A stretch of 64,000 nucleotides of DNA from Edolisoma coerulescens (Eukaryota; Chordata; Aves; Passeriformes; Campephagidae): contig VWZW01006249.1 in assembly GCA_013397115.1 (NCBI GenBank), positions 3,880,100 through 3,944,099 on the forward strand, given 5' to 3'. The notes below the pieces were generated by a model. That model was given only the letters and a program-made list of their open reading frames with translations, did not search any database and was not told the origin of the DNA. The position numbers and the translations under genes were made by a program. This document shows positions 53,201-63,217 of the stretch, piece by piece; position 1 is the stretch's first letter, and every line of letters begins with the position of its first letter.

Positions 53201-53863
53201 TCTTTTTTCTGCCCAGACGATTCCACAGAACCCGCTCAGCCCGTGCTCAGTAGAAGCATTTCCTCCCCCTCAGAGGAGCACTGGAAACACGAAATCGTAA
53301 AGGAGAAAGACGCAGCTAACAGAGAGCTGGGGACAGCCCGGTACTGCCGATCCCCGCGGCGTTTGCGAAACAGCACCTTCCTTCTTGCACAAGCCCGCAC
53401 GGACGCGGCGGAGCAGCCCCGCCGGCCGGGGCGGTACCGCGGGTGCGCCCGGCGCGGAGGGTACGGACGGCACTGGGGATGGGGATGGGGACGGGTCCCG
53501 GACAGCAGGGGCGATGGGGATGGGGACGGGTCCCGGACAGGAGCGGGGACGGGTCCCACCCGCCCCGGGCCTACCTTGAGCACGGTGACGGCGCCGCCGG
53601 GGCTGNCTCGTCCCCCGCGGCGGCCGCGCCGGCCTCGGGCTGGTGGTAGCTGAAGCAGGCGGAGGCGATGTCCAGGTGCCCGAGGGGCAGCGGCTCCTGC
53701 GGCCCCTTGAAGTAGTAGAGGTAGCAGCGGCGGGGGTCGAACACGAACCAGCGGCTGCGGAAGCCGCGCAGGGGCCCCTTGCCCGACAGCTTCTGCAGGT
53801 ACCCGCAGAGCTTCGGGGNCGCGGCCCCCGAGCGCGGCCCCGCGGCCGCGCGCACCCGGGCAC
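26016..53863 (-). CDS. TBC1D2B: TBC1D2B, Rab GTPase-activating protein (13 coding exons, whole gene span)
   Basis: This is the only gene I can name here. TBC1D2B proteins carry a PH domain, a coiled coil and a TBC domain and stimulate GTP hydrolysis by Rab GTPases on endosomal membranes; human loss of function causes a neurodevelopmental disorder with seizures and gingival overgrowth. The coding exons, in transcript order, are 53575-53863 (start uncertain), 46558-46711, 41531-41696, 38181-38338, 37038-37267, 35280-35672, 33867-33977, 32711-32904, 31254-31748, 30053-30170, 29155-29340, 28708-28829 and 26016-26211. Every intron is GT-AG and every phase matches. Exons 2-13 total 2523 nt, or 840 residues plus stop; the human protein has about 963 residues including exon 1. 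Both catalytic TBC signatures are intact: IELDLLR (arginine finger) and GYCQG (glutamine finger). Choice of TBC1D2B over its paralogue TBC1D2 rests on near identity to remembered human TBC1D2B throughout the TBC domain and the C-terminal acidic tail. Confidence 0.97.
26212..28707 (-). other. TBC1D2B intron 12
   Basis: 2.5 kb of AT-rich DNA between the end of the TBC domain and the last exon. I see no coding exon, mobile element or structured repeat in it. Confidence 0.85.
28708..28829 (-). CDS. TBC1D2B: TBC1D2B exon 12 (end of TBC domain)
   Basis: Encodes VIFRFALALFKYKEEEILKL then QDSMSIFKYLRYFTRTILDA, the final helices of the TBC domain. The acceptor is TATCAG|GTAATA and the donor GCCAG|GTGGGT. 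It enters in phase 0 and leaves in phase 2. Confidence 0.97.
29155..29340 (-). CDS. TBC1D2B: TBC1D2B exon 11 (TBC domain)
   Basis: Encodes VDQRVFKDLMSEKLPRLH, then HFEQYKVDYTLITFNWFLVV and FVDSVVSDILFKIWDSFLYE. This is the conserved second half of the TBC fold, including the FNWFLVVF and IWDSFLYEG signatures typical of TBC domains. The acceptor is CTCTAG|GTTGAT and the donor CCAAAG|GTGAAC, phase 0 on both sides. Confidence 0.98.
30053..30170 (-). CDS. TBC1D2B: TBC1D2B exon 10 (TBC domain)
   Basis: Encodes LVAIALLYLEQEDAFWCLV and TIVEVFMPRDYYTKTLLGSQ, a helical core segment of the TBC fold that is nearly identical to human. The acceptor is TTTTCAG|GTTGGT and the donor TCACAG|GTATGT. It enters in phase 2 and leaves in phase 0. 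Confidence 0.97.
31254..31748 (-). CDS. TBC1D2B: TBC1D2B exon 9 (start of TBC domain, both catalytic fingers)
   Basis: The largest coding exon, 495 nt. It opens with SEYDIYGFQTVPEDDDEEK, then GVKWENYLAST and the TBC domain start LIRSGIPHEHRSKVWKW. The arginine finger IxxDxxR is present (Arg codon at 31378-31376), as is the YxQ glutamine finger in GYCQGLN (Gln codon at 31267-31265). These two side chains supply the dual-finger GAP mechanism, so the domain should be active. The acceptor is TTTCAG|TGAATA and the donor CAACAG|GTAAGA; it enters and leaves in phase 2. Confidence 0.98.
32095..32540 (-). mobile_element. Solo LTR of an avian endogenous retrovirus (446 bp), in intron 8
   Basis: Read on the minus strand the element runs from TGTTGGGG at 32540 to CTGACA at 32095, so it has the TG...CA ends of a retroviral LTR. 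It is flanked by a 5-bp direct repeat AAATG (32090-32094 and 32541-32545). A TATA-like GGATAAAAG lies at 32356-32348 and an AATAAA signal at 32278-32273, in the U3-R-U5 order expected. No internal retroviral genes are present, so it is a recombined solo LTR. It is GC-richer than its surroundings. The family is not assigned; a 5-bp duplication would suit ERVL-like or some other avian ERVs. Confidence 0.85.
32711..32904 (-). CDS. TBC1D2B: TBC1D2B exon 8 (end of coiled coil)
   Basis: Encodes SLEAKLCQIESKYLILLQEMK and TPVCSEDQSP, then REVITQLLEDAL and the acidic EPSEQPEQAFFKPHLV. The acceptor is TTCTGCAG|TATACC, with a (TA)n microsatellite directly upstream of a short pyrimidine tract. The donor is GTCAG|GTAATT. 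It enters in phase 0 and leaves in phase 2. Confidence 0.97.
32917..32935. repeat. (AT)n microsatellite beside the exon 8 acceptor
   Basis: About nine AT units, starting roughly a dozen bases upstream of the splice acceptor of exon 8 in transcript sense and abutting a short TTGTTTTC pyrimidine tract. Confidence 0.95.
33867..33977 (-). CDS. TBC1D2B: TBC1D2B exon 7 (coiled coil)
   Basis: A 37-codon exon reading DNLQGYKTQNKFLNKEILEL then ALRRNAEAREREWQAK. The acceptor is TCCACAG|GACAAT. The donor is GCAAAG|GTCAGC, which has GT but a weak +3 to +6 context. It is phase 0 on both sides. The sequence continues the coiled coil that precedes the TBC domain and is too short to stand out as an open frame. 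Confidence 0.96.
35280..35672 (-). CDS. TBC1D2B: TBC1D2B exon 6 (main coiled coil)
   Basis: A 131-codon exon carrying most of the coiled coil: ELVRLLQQTVRSSQYDKYF, then LELLHQKDDQILGL, LEKLNLEKDSLQQEVK and LGMLMETIQAKDEVIMKLS. The acceptor is TTCTCAG|GAGCTT and the donor CTAAAA|GTAAGA, phase 0 on both sides. The stretch after MKLS (a Ser/Thr/Cys-rich region up to ELDRLK) is unlike mammals, where it is Pro/Ser-rich; it is probably a poorly constrained hinge. Confidence 0.97.
37038..37267 (-). CDS. TBC1D2B: TBC1D2B exon 5 (linker and start of coiled coil)
   Basis: Encodes FPFDFGR and RRPLKDMIGS, then a Ser-rich segment, then the heptad-like start of the coiled coil (QSQQEELEKLKKDLLSQK). The acceptor is TGCAG|GACTGA and the donor CAAAAG|GTAATT. 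It enters in phase 1 and leaves in phase 0. The segment with WWCSGSGNRLVS looks divergent from mammals. Confidence 0.97.
38181..38338 (-). CDS. TBC1D2B: TBC1D2B exon 4 (linker with FYTTEEWELLDPTPKDLED)
   Basis: Contains the conserved block FYTTEEWELLDPTPKDLED followed by a Lys/Glu-rich stretch ending EGNKG. The acceptor is TCACAG|AAATTCC and the donor ATAAAG|GTAGAA. It enters in phase 2 and leaves in phase 1. The block matches human TBC1D2B closely and distinguishes it from TBC1D2. Confidence 0.97.
38339..41530 (-). other. TBC1D2B intron 3
   Basis: 3.2 kb of AT-rich DNA. The only distinct structure is a perfect 22-bp tandem duplication at 40783-40826. No exon or mobile element was recognised. 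Confidence 0.85.
40783..40826. repeat. Perfect 22-bp tandem duplication in intron 3
   Basis: Two adjacent identical 22-base units beginning TTAACCAAAGCTACAG at 40783 and 40805. Confidence 0.95.
41531..41696 (-). CDS. TBC1D2B: TBC1D2B exon 3 (linker)
   Basis: Encodes the linker after the PH domain, recognisable by ARNILAVETSP, LVGEQAASQPAP and SLKQW. The acceptor is AATATAG|ATTTGA, preceded in the transcript by a long pyrimidine tract at 41704-41745 on the complementary strand. The donor is GATCAA|GTAAGT. It enters in phase 1 and leaves in phase 2. Low overall conservation is normal for this linker. Confidence 0.95.
41697..46557 (-). other. TBC1D2B intron 2
   Basis: 4.9 kb. It holds two GC-richer, CAG/CTG-rich blocks (about 42100-42560 and 45390-45700) and A/C-rich low-complexity patches (about 43285-43365 and 44625-44675). 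The exon 3 end carries a strong pyrimidine tract in transcript sense at 41704-41745. No coding exon was found. Confidence 0.85.
46558..46711 (-). CDS. TBC1D2B: TBC1D2B exon 2 (end of PH domain)
   Basis: Encodes the C-terminal helix of the PH domain, with MTYWLQELQQKRWEYCN conserved, followed by a Ser/Pro-rich linker with SRTSPTPSDF. The acceptor is CCTGTAG|GCTGCA and the donor CCTG|GTACGT. It enters in phase 0 and leaves in phase 1. The nearby residues AATRQD and NNLDAAKRD differ from the human sequence, as expected for a surface loop in a bird orthologue. Confidence 0.97.
46712..53574 (-). other. TBC1D2B intron 1
   Basis: 6.9 kb. Apart from the G-rich tandem repeat beside exon 1, it is AT-rich single-copy DNA with an A/C-rich low-complexity patch at about 47240-47275. 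I see no further exon in it. Confidence 0.85.
53481..53560. repeat. G-rich tandem repeat, 35-bp period, in intron 1 next to exon 1
   Basis: Two copies begin at 53481 and 53516. The first 25 bases of each are identical, and a partial third copy follows to about 53560. Several GGGG runs with short spacers lie on the plus strand, which is the TBC1D2B template strand, and meet the usual pattern for a G-quadruplex. Confidence 0.85.
53575..53863 (-). CDS. TBC1D2B: TBC1D2B exon 1 (PH domain, first part; start uncertain, two N gaps)
   Basis: The readable segment between the two Ns encodes the start of the PH domain (LCGYLQKLSGKGPLRG, then RSRWFVFDPRRCYLYYFK and GHLDIASACFSY). The donor is CTCAAG|GTAGGC with the last exon base at 53575, phase 0. 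The N at 53606 breaks the frame. Upstream of it the frame reads GDE; downstream, the expected residues GAVTVLK before the donor lie in a different frame, and about ten residues present in mammals are absent. The N at 53819 lies just before the conserved LCGYL segment. The start is unresolved. Human protein begins MPG; here a GTG codon followed by Pro-Gly sits at 53863-53861 in another frame, while an in-frame ATG lies at 54002-54000. The outer boundary given is therefore a guess. Confidence 0.8.
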
Positions 53864-56800
53864 CGGGCCCCCAGCGCGCCTCGGGCTCGGCGCGGGCCTG
53901 CCCCGGAAAATCGGCCCTGCTGACGTGGGAAGGCGCTGCCTCGCTCCGCACGCACCGTCCCGTGGTCTCGTGTGCCGAGCTCCAGCACTTTTCTGACCGC
54001 ATCAAATACAATTTTCCAAATCATACCTTGGCCTATGATCAGATTATAAACCATTCTCTTGTAGTCTCGTGTAGTCTCCCATTCCGAGCCCTATCCCTGC
54101 CCGGCATCGCAGCAGCAGCCGAAGGAGTGGCAAAACTATATGGAAAATGCAGGAGCATCAGAGGGTAAAAAACAGTATTTTACAGGGATTAGGCCTGTGA
54201 ATGACTACGGACCAAACTCTGTTTTTCTTTCACTGAAACGTCTAGCATGTGTTGGGCTCTAGGGAACTTCTGGTGTTAATAATAAGGAACTTCTGTAATA
54301 AGAAACTTGACTGTGAAGACATCAGGCTACCACAGGGAACTACACATCATTTCATTTCTCTGTGTGTTTGGAACACAGTATATGCCTGTTTCTTTTAAAC
54401 ATGCCTAATGCTCTGGTACTAATACAGAAAACAGTCTGATGTGGCATATTCATCCAAAAATGGGAGGAGACTGTTCCATGTTTGATGACATTCAGCTTTT
54501 CATTCTCACTCTTAAATACAGCAAGAAAGGTTTGCTGTCAAAATAGTTGTTGAAGCTGATGCGTGCTATGGTGTTTTTATTTGTATAATGCTATTTATGA
54601 AATAGGTTCATCCGACTGAATTTTGACAGTTTGGAAGTTCCAGTTACCCAGAAATCCTAAATTCCCCAAAGCTTCTCACTCTGTCCTTATTTCTAAATGC
54701 CTTGACGAATTTCTCATTAAAAAGTAACTGTCTCATCAGCCAGAAAATATTTTCATTCTATGGTAAAGCATATAAAGGATATAAAGCACCTGAATATTTG
54801 GTATGATTGTCCACGGGTTCTACTTGGATGTTGACACAGGGACTGCAGCATTCCTCAAGTCCTCCCCTCCGGGTGTCACCTCCTGATGAGAAATGTGCCG
54901 ACTGGGGAGATAGCCGGTGTTCTGCTAGCAGAAAAACATGAGTGTTTTGTTATAGAAAATGAGGCGTGAAGTTACCTCCCCAGTCAACTCCCATGACATG
55001 AGTGGGATCCACTGAAAGATTACACATTGCAAATTAAGGCTAGATATTTTTCCTTTTTCTTTGAGGATTCTTTTAGTAAACGTGGACAGTGAGAAGGCTT
55101 GATCCTCCTTTAACAGCAGGTCGATAATGTTTCTGCCATATATACAGCTCAGTCTCTTCTTCCCCAAGTACGAAGTATTCATCATGCTCTTTGTTGACAA
55201 GTGTCATCTGCCAGAACACGAGTTACACAGGGGAAACACTGATTCTCTTTAAAAGCTGCTGATTTCTTATCTCAGTCATTTAGACAAGTTGAGGTGCTCC
55301 AGCACTTATCCCTGATCTGTTACATTATCTCATCAGTGTAGTGAAGCGTGGCCTTGTTCTCTGTGTGCTGAGCACCATGACTCCTGCTGGCTATCAGTGA
55401 TTACGTCCTGCAGCAAGTCAAAGAATCACAGGACCCCAAATCTTCAAAACTTTTGCTGTCAGTACTTCTTTTAAATTTTCTGTTTAGCTTCCTTACTACA
55501 CTCGTAGCAGGACAATCCCCTAATTTCACAGCTGATTCATGTAAGAAGAAAGTTCCCCTTCTTGGGAAATAAGTTCCTTATTTCATGTATGTGCTTTTTT
55601 CACAAACAGATCCAGATGTGGCCTGGCAAATAACAGTAACTTATTTCTAAGCTGTTATGATGAATATAAATGAAAACAATACTTTTACCTGCTTCTTCCT
55701 TTCATGTTTTCATGTCCAGGATGCATAGATGACATTCTGTTGCTAACAAATATCTAGAAAACAAATAAAAATAGCATATAACAAGGCAAGATTTCCCTCC
55801 TGCCCAGAGGCCAGGGCCAATGAAACTTTTGGTGTGCACGTAGCTCCTAAGCATAATGCAACAGGCAAGCCAATGTTACACACAGTGAAACAGTGGTTAT
55901 ACTCTTGAAAGGACCACAAATCTTGTCAAACATGAAAATACTTGAAATTCCCTTTTATTCCGGTGTGATTTTCTCTCCTGAAAGTTAACTACCATTTTAG
56001 TTATAGCACTTTTGGCTGACAAGGACAATAACTCCACATAAAAAATAAAAATGTATTTACTCTCAAAAATGAGAGACTGGTCTAACTCATTATAATTGTA
56101 GTGACTTTATCTTATAATGAATATGAGCATTCATGGTTCCCGAATAAGTTCACATTTATTCTGAAAAAAGGTAAATATGCAAGTAAAAGAAAGTCTCTCA
56201 TCAATATGGAGGCAGAGAGAATACAGCTGGTGTCTGTGCCAGGCTCGTGCTGTCATGTTTGCAGAAGTGCAGGAAACATCGATAAATTACAAGCAGCACA
56301 TCTGTACTGTGCTTTTGATTAAAGTGAGATCATAGCTCCAAAATTAGAGTGGCTGGGAGCATACACTGCTTCTTTTCACAAAACAGAAAGCAAAAATGAC
56401 TTTGTCTCTTGTCTGGTATTTTCTGACAAATAGGGATTCCATTAGAGATGAACCCCAGAGTTTTTCAGAGCTCACACAGAACATCCATTGGTTTTTTCTT
56501 TCCAGAACAATGGAACTACAGACAACTGTCCCTCTCCATTCCTCTCCCACACAGTGCCAGTCCAAACCTGCATGCTGAGATGTAGGCTAAACTGTTACTT
56601 TTACTCCATTTTAACAAATATTTTGGAGGTTCCTGCAGAATGTTATCCATGACTGTCACTGCTAAGGTAAATACTGTCACCCTGCTATAGCCTGATTATG
56701 TACAGTTCTTGCATATTGTACCACACATTATTTTGAAGGCTGAGGGGTTTTGGCCTACTATTATTTATTTGGAGGTGGAGAACAAGAAAAACTTTCCTAA

Positions 56801-57696
56801 GCTTTTTCTTTAACCAAAAAACAGGCAAAATATTTTTCCAAATGACTGTTCCTGATGCAGTCTGACATGTCACTCGACATCCCCCTGCCTCTCAGTCACC
56901 ACACGGTATGTGAAGAACATCACAGTATTCCATTTCCAGAATATACTCTTTTATTCTCTGCAAACAAGTCAGCCAAAGAATTACATGGTCTGTTTTAACT
57001 GCTAGCAATGTTTCATTCTCCAGCATTATTCTTTAAACACTAGATGGTGCTCCTTTCCTCTGGCACATTCACCATTTGTGATCCCCTCTCAAAACGGAAA
57101 AAAGACAAGCTGTGAATAAGCAGGAAAGTTTAGCTGCAGTTTCTGATTCAGTAGGAAAGATCTTATTTAACTTCAGTTAACTGTCTCATCTAACACCAGT
57201 TGAGTATATGACAACATTAATACATTGGCTTCACTTTTTTTGCTGTTGTTGCACTGCATTTTATCAAGAACTCTTCACTATGAAAAAGCAACAATTATAC
57301 AATTCAGTGAATGGAAGCATTGATTTCTAGTTGGACATCTGGGATCTGACTTGTGAAGATATCCAGGCAAGTTGGTAGCTATGTAGAGGAGAAAGAGTCA
57401 AACTAGACCCCTTATGAAGAGAAAAGCAGGAATTACTTAACTGTGGCAAGGAGCTGAGCAATCCATATGCACATAATCGTTGGCCTGACAGCATTCATGT
57501 GGATCCCCACTGGCTGGAGAGCTGCTACAGGGCTTGGCAGGAATGCTGATGAGGAAAAGCAAAATTTTGAGTACTGTTGTAGAGATTAAATGATTAATGG
57601 GTAAGAGATACAACCAAAGATAATGATACAATTAATAAAACACATTTATTTCAGCTGCTTACAGTGTAAGTTACTTCCATTTATATAGACTTTCTT

Positions 57697-57751
57697 TATA
57701 TTATTTATATATATATTTTTATATATATATATCCATAAAAATTTATATACT
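57697..57751. repeat. AT-rich microsatellite
   Basis: Interrupted TATATA and TATTTATA repeats in the region upstream of TBC1D2B. Confidence 0.9.
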
Positions 57752-60700
57752 TCCATATCATACTTCATTTCTTTGGAGAACCAAAATATACATATAATGG
57801 GGACTTCAAGAAGTGTCCAGTAAAAAGAAAGATTCTGTGATCACCTAGATTTACATCTGATTACAACTGCTTAACAGCAGTTATAAAGCCCATTAGTGTC
57901 TTAAGTTGTGCTTACTTTCAGCACAACATTTCAGAGGCCCAGCCAGTTTTCTCACCTGTCAATCACACTGTGGCCTTTTCCCTGACTTTCTAACTCATTT
58001 CTTAGTACATTGTAGCCTTGCTGACACCTTTCCATTGTATTAACTGCAACCATGAAACTGCAATTCTTCAGTAGCTCCCAGGCTTCCTTCTTTCCATGTA
58101 CAGTAGCTGTGGGTCGCTTTCCTCCCTCCATTTAAACTGTAATAGAAACCCCTTCAAAGACAGAACAGCTCATAGCTAAGGCTGAATGCTGATGGCAGAT
58201 AATTGCAGTCATGGGCATATTGAGGAACCTTCACTGTCTTGTTCCAGTTGTTTTTCCCAGGAATTGCAGGTAGTTACAAGGCCAGACAATGTGTGTGCCT
58301 CAGTGGATGGTTCTGTATTACCTTATAGCTACAGTTTACACACAACCCCCATGCCACCAGTACCCACGGCTGTAATTCTTATCCACACATGCTCTTCTTA
58401 TTTCTTACCATTTTATCTTCACTTTGAATGTCCATCTCACAGAAAGCTCGGATTCCTCTCCCCAGTCTTTAGATATTTAACTGAGGCTTAAAGCTGCAGT
58501 GGCAAGTTCCGTATAATCCACAGATGGAAGGTGTGTTGTGAGTGAGAAATCCATTCCCTCTAGTTCCCACCTAGCATCAATGGGAAAGCAGCAGATAATG
58601 ATGGAGAACAAATCATTGCAGTGGTTGAATTTCAGCGGGATGAATTCCAGCCTAAATGCTTTGGACAGGAATTTTTCTTTTGGTGTGGGCCATGAACTGC
58701 TTGACATACTTAGAGGTATTAGCTAAAAGTTACATCAAACAGTCACACCAGCTCTTTGCAAATAAGCTTTTTTCAAATCCTTTTAATTTTTGAATTCTTA
58801 ACTTTATAACAAGTCCATTCATTGCTTTTCAAGAAATAAATTTTCTAGTGAAGGGTAATTGTATTTGTGGAACCTGAATGGGATCAAAAAACCCTATGGA
58901 TGGTTAACTGAAAGACACTTACGTAGTTTTAAAAAAAGAAAAAGGCTATAACTAATATAATTGGAACTAAAAATAGGGAGATATAGCCAGACTATTTGGT
59001 CTAGAATCTAGGCTACATTTGTCACATGAAAATTATTTTGCAGGAAATCTCTATTGCTATTTGTTTCCGCTCAAGACAAACATTACCAGAGCAGCTTTTC
59101 CTGTGGTTTTCTGTTTTGGAACTCCTGGCTTTGGATTTGTAGAAAGACAGGAAGCACATGGACAACTGAGGAAATACAGATTCAAAAGTAAGTCACAACA
59201 TTTAAATCTGGAGCCAAACCAACCCCAAGTCCTGTCCAACTGAGACAGATGCTGAATAGTAGTGTTATTTAAAAAAAGGTGAGGAGAAAATTATGCCCTC
59301 ATATCTATACAACTGCTCTCCTGTATCCAGCGTTTTTAGAATGATATATGCCAAATTTGCAATTGTACTTGTCAGAAAACACTGTACAAGTGTGGTCAGT
59401 CTGAGGAGTGCCAGTTTACACCAACAACACTGCATTCTATCGCCTTTTGGGGTACTGAGGAACTCTTCACAAAGTGAGGGAATAGATACGCTACTCAAAG
59501 CCATTAACAGCTCCTGAAATCACTTTTGTTTGGAATCTTCTGAGGGCTTCACTGAGTCAGCCTCAAGTATTTACCAGAACAGCTACCCAGTCACAAGACT
59601 GCTGTGTACTGACATAACCCAGTTATTTCCTGCATGCAACATCTACACACACAAGCAGGGCCTTTGGTGAGAAAAGGAATATCTCAAGTAATGTATTCTG
59701 CAAACAAAGCAGAAAGGAGAGAGGGCTGACAGAAGGGTGTTGGGGAGAAGGCTGGTGGAAGAACTGAGTAAGGAGTAATGAGGACAGCTAAGATGGCTTA
59801 TTTACTGTCAGTGCATTGAGTGTCAATCCAGATTCTTCAGTCCCAAATGAGACACAATTCCTGAAGGAGTGATAAAGTTACCTGAGGAAAAAGGGTAGGA
59901 TACGGGCAGTTCTTGTGGTGAGCTCTAGCACCAAGTGGATCAAGAGACAAGAAACATCAGCTAAGAATAAAACTAAAGGATCCACTGAACAATACAGCCT
60001 GACAGGGAAGCAGAACGAGCTCCGGCTGGGTAGTTCTGATACAATGTTTTGGCAGGGTAATTGTGTACCTAAATACAGGGTTGTGCTGCTATGGCTGTAC
60101 TGCAGGGACTGAGGATACCCTCAGCAGATACCCTCAGCACCAAGGCTTTCTGGTTGTATTTTACACCAAGGTATGGTTTGATAGTTGTTATTTCTCTGTT
60201 CAGATATCCTCAAGGTACTGTTAGACATTTGCAGTTACAGCTGAATAAACAAGCCTAAGTAAAAGAAGAACAGAAATAAGCCCCCAAAAAGACCATTTCT
60301 GGAGACAAACTTAATTACAGTAATTACACTTAATTACACTAATCTTAAAGCAGACAAAATGATACTACGTAAAGTGGAATAACTTTTTTAACCAAGAAAA
60401 GACTCCTTCTCATAGTATCTAGATGCTCTCCTGTGCTTTTTGGCTGACTCTGGATACAAACTATACATCTTGTTCCTAGTTCAGTGATGGACAAAATACA
60501 ACCCTTCAGAATAAAAACCTCTGCAACCACACACCCATGAAAAAAAATAGTTGGTGACACAGCAGTTTGGGCTCATCTTCCATAGTCTATCTAAAATTTT
60601 AACCAAAATATCTTGTATCTTCTTGTGAACTTTGGAAAAGCTCTATTAAACTCTATTAAAAAAAACTACTAGTACTCTGCTTTTGCACTTCAACTGGATT

Positions 60701-63217
60701 GAAGACAGAAATACAATGAAGAGAAATTTCTATCCTCCAGATCCCAAAGTAGTGGGAGTATTCCAGAAGCACATGTAGCTATTTCCATTCTGTTCATTTG
60801 CTTTCACTGACCATGTGCATTCAAAGAAGCATCAGGCCAAAATTCCATTCTCAGTGGTACTACCATTTGAATACTTTTTTTTTGTTTAAACAAATTCTTT
60901 TTGGCAGCTCATTATGCTCATAGATAAAAGATGCAAACCAGTAAATCATAAATCCCTGCTGTGCATCACAGACAATTATAAATCAAAGCTGACACAAACC
61001 CCCAAACTTCCATTGAGAGCTAACAAAAATCATTAAAGAAAGGATGAAAATTGCTTCATGAGTTAAAAAAAAAAAAAGATAAAACAGGCAGCCAGCAGCA
61101 CTACTCCAGTGTTACAGTTAGTAGAAACATTAAAAAGAAGAATGGTCTTAAATAAAAAGCAGATCCCATTCACAAAAATGAAATCACTTATGAATCTTGA
61201 TTTAAAATTATTGTCATGATTGTCTTTTCCTCCTGCCCCTATAATGGCCTTCTAAGATAAAAAAGTTTAGAAATTGGCTGCCTCAGCAGTTGTGGAGGTG
61301 GCTGAAGGTCCTGCTTGGGGGCAGAATAAATCATTAGGTGTCCAGGGAGGACCTTGACTCTCTTTCCTTTGGCATACTCTTCATTTTCCCCTCTTTTAGT
61401 GAAATATAAAAAGAATTAAAGGCCATGAAGAATCACATTTGTAGATTATTGGCTCAGACATCAATTAAATAATTCCACCTGCTTTATATCTTAGGTAAAT
61501 AGGATAAGGAAAGGTAGGAGGTTTTGCAGGGTTCCAAATTCAGGTCCCTGAATCAAGCTTCCTGGGTTTCATCAGCATTCATAACCCCTTCAGTTACATT
61601 TTACTCAGTCCAGGTTTTTGCTAGGCTTTTCTCAGATAATAGGCTCAATTTTCCCTGCACTGATATTGTCCTGGTGAATACAACAGAGGAACTGCAGAAA
61701 CACTGGTTGTTCTATCTGATCTCTGCTGAAGATACAAGCAAGAGTGAACCTTCAAAGGACACACTGATATTTTCAAAGGGATATAACAAATCTCAGGTTT
61801 CTTCCCAGAAGGAGTTTGGTCAAGGATTTCCTCTAGCTTTACCAGAATTTGTTTTGTCAAATGCTTACTCATAATGCTGAGGGCAGTGGCGTTAGTGGGA
61901 AGTCTGCAGCCTCTTTGTGTACACAGTGTCCTCATTTCAAGCAAGCAAATGAGAGGGAATGTTAGCTGAGTTCTGTACAGTTTTACAGGAAATAAAAATA
62001 GAGTGAGAACTCTGATGCCTGCATTCTTTATGAGAACTCCAATGATCTTTGTTTAGTGTAGTAAAGCATAGACTTTCAAACAAAATGTGTCAGGTACAGA
62101 TGAAGCGGCTAAGGAAGTTTTTTTGCATTTTTCAGTTGTCTCAGATTAGCTATTCATGTTTTAATAAGATCTTCAAAATCAAAAGGACATATTAGAGATA
62201 ATTACCAACTCACAATTCCCCTTCACTTATCTGTCATACAAAACTTTAAGGTTTTCTTCCATTTTACATACTGTCTCATAAGAATGAGAATTTACTTGCA
62301 GTAAATCTGTTTTCCATCTCTGCCTGCGTATTAGCATTTCTTCAGAAACAGAATAATTTATTATCTGCAGGTTTTGATTTTTTTGCTTATGCATTCCATG
62401 CTTGAATAAAGCAAAATATTATTTAAGGACCTGATCTGATCTCAGCCTGCCCACTGAAGTGAGTAGGAGTCTTCCTGTGGAGATCCAGCCCCCAGGGATA
62501 TCTGCCTACTGCAGAATTATCACAGTGAGAAAAGAACCTCCTCTAAGCAAATCAGGCTGAGCTTATGGTGTTAATGACCCCCTGTTTAACTTGGTGGATT
62601 CCTTGGAATGAAAATACCTCAAAACACATTACCATCTCTGGACACCAATTATTCCCTCTGCTTTTTCAGTTAGAGGAGATAATTAGAAATGGAAAAAATA
62701 CTGAGAATTAGTCACATGGGACTAAGTCATTCCACTAGGAATATTTGCTAGCAAATTCCACAGAAAGCCAAAGTTTAAAGATGTGTAGTAAGAGGGACTT
62801 GTGAATGCAAATTCTAATGCTACTGTCATTAAGAGGATGTGGGAAAGTACAACAGGGAATTTTTCTGTTCTTCTTTATCATATTTGGTTATAGCATTAGA
62901 AGAAAAATAGTCACTAAAGTCACTATAAAAGAGATGAAAAATTTTAAACATATGCAAGGCCTCACTGAATTTCCTGGAACTGAATTTATTTCTGTGAATA
63001 TACACATCAATTAACCTATTTGTTTAGGCAGAACAAAAACAGTCGTTCAGTTTCAAACTTCTAGAGGGAATTCTCTCTGAATCTACAGCTTTTTGTATCA
63101 ACTTTATATCTGTATGAAGAAAAAGAAAGCATCATCATTTTCAGAAAACCCAAAATACCATTTTGGTTAAAAATCAATAATAATTTTCCTCTCAGGTCCT
63201 ACTAGTCCACAGTGACA

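Larger units (their letters stand above)
53330..53980 (-). promoter_or_regulatory. CpG island covering TBC1D2B exon 1 and promoter
   Basis: Dense CpG and GC-rich sequence covers exon 1 and the start of intron 1, then drops abruptly to AT-rich DNA beyond about 54.0 kb. CpG-island promoters are usual for housekeeping Rab regulators. No TATA box is apparent. The transcription start is probably between about 53.85 and 54.1 kb on the minus strand. Confidence 0.75.

Noticed and set aside
53236..54054. 272-codon open frame across the second CpG island, minus strand
   Set aside because: Runs out of frame through the PH-domain exon and through the intron 1 repeat; only the final GAVTVLK part before the donor is real exon sequence.
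54925..55200. 91-codon open frame, minus strand, considered as a possible CIB2 or SH2D7 exon
   Set aside because: No EF-hand or SH2 signature and no conserved splice sites; the opposite strand is also open for about 50 codons.
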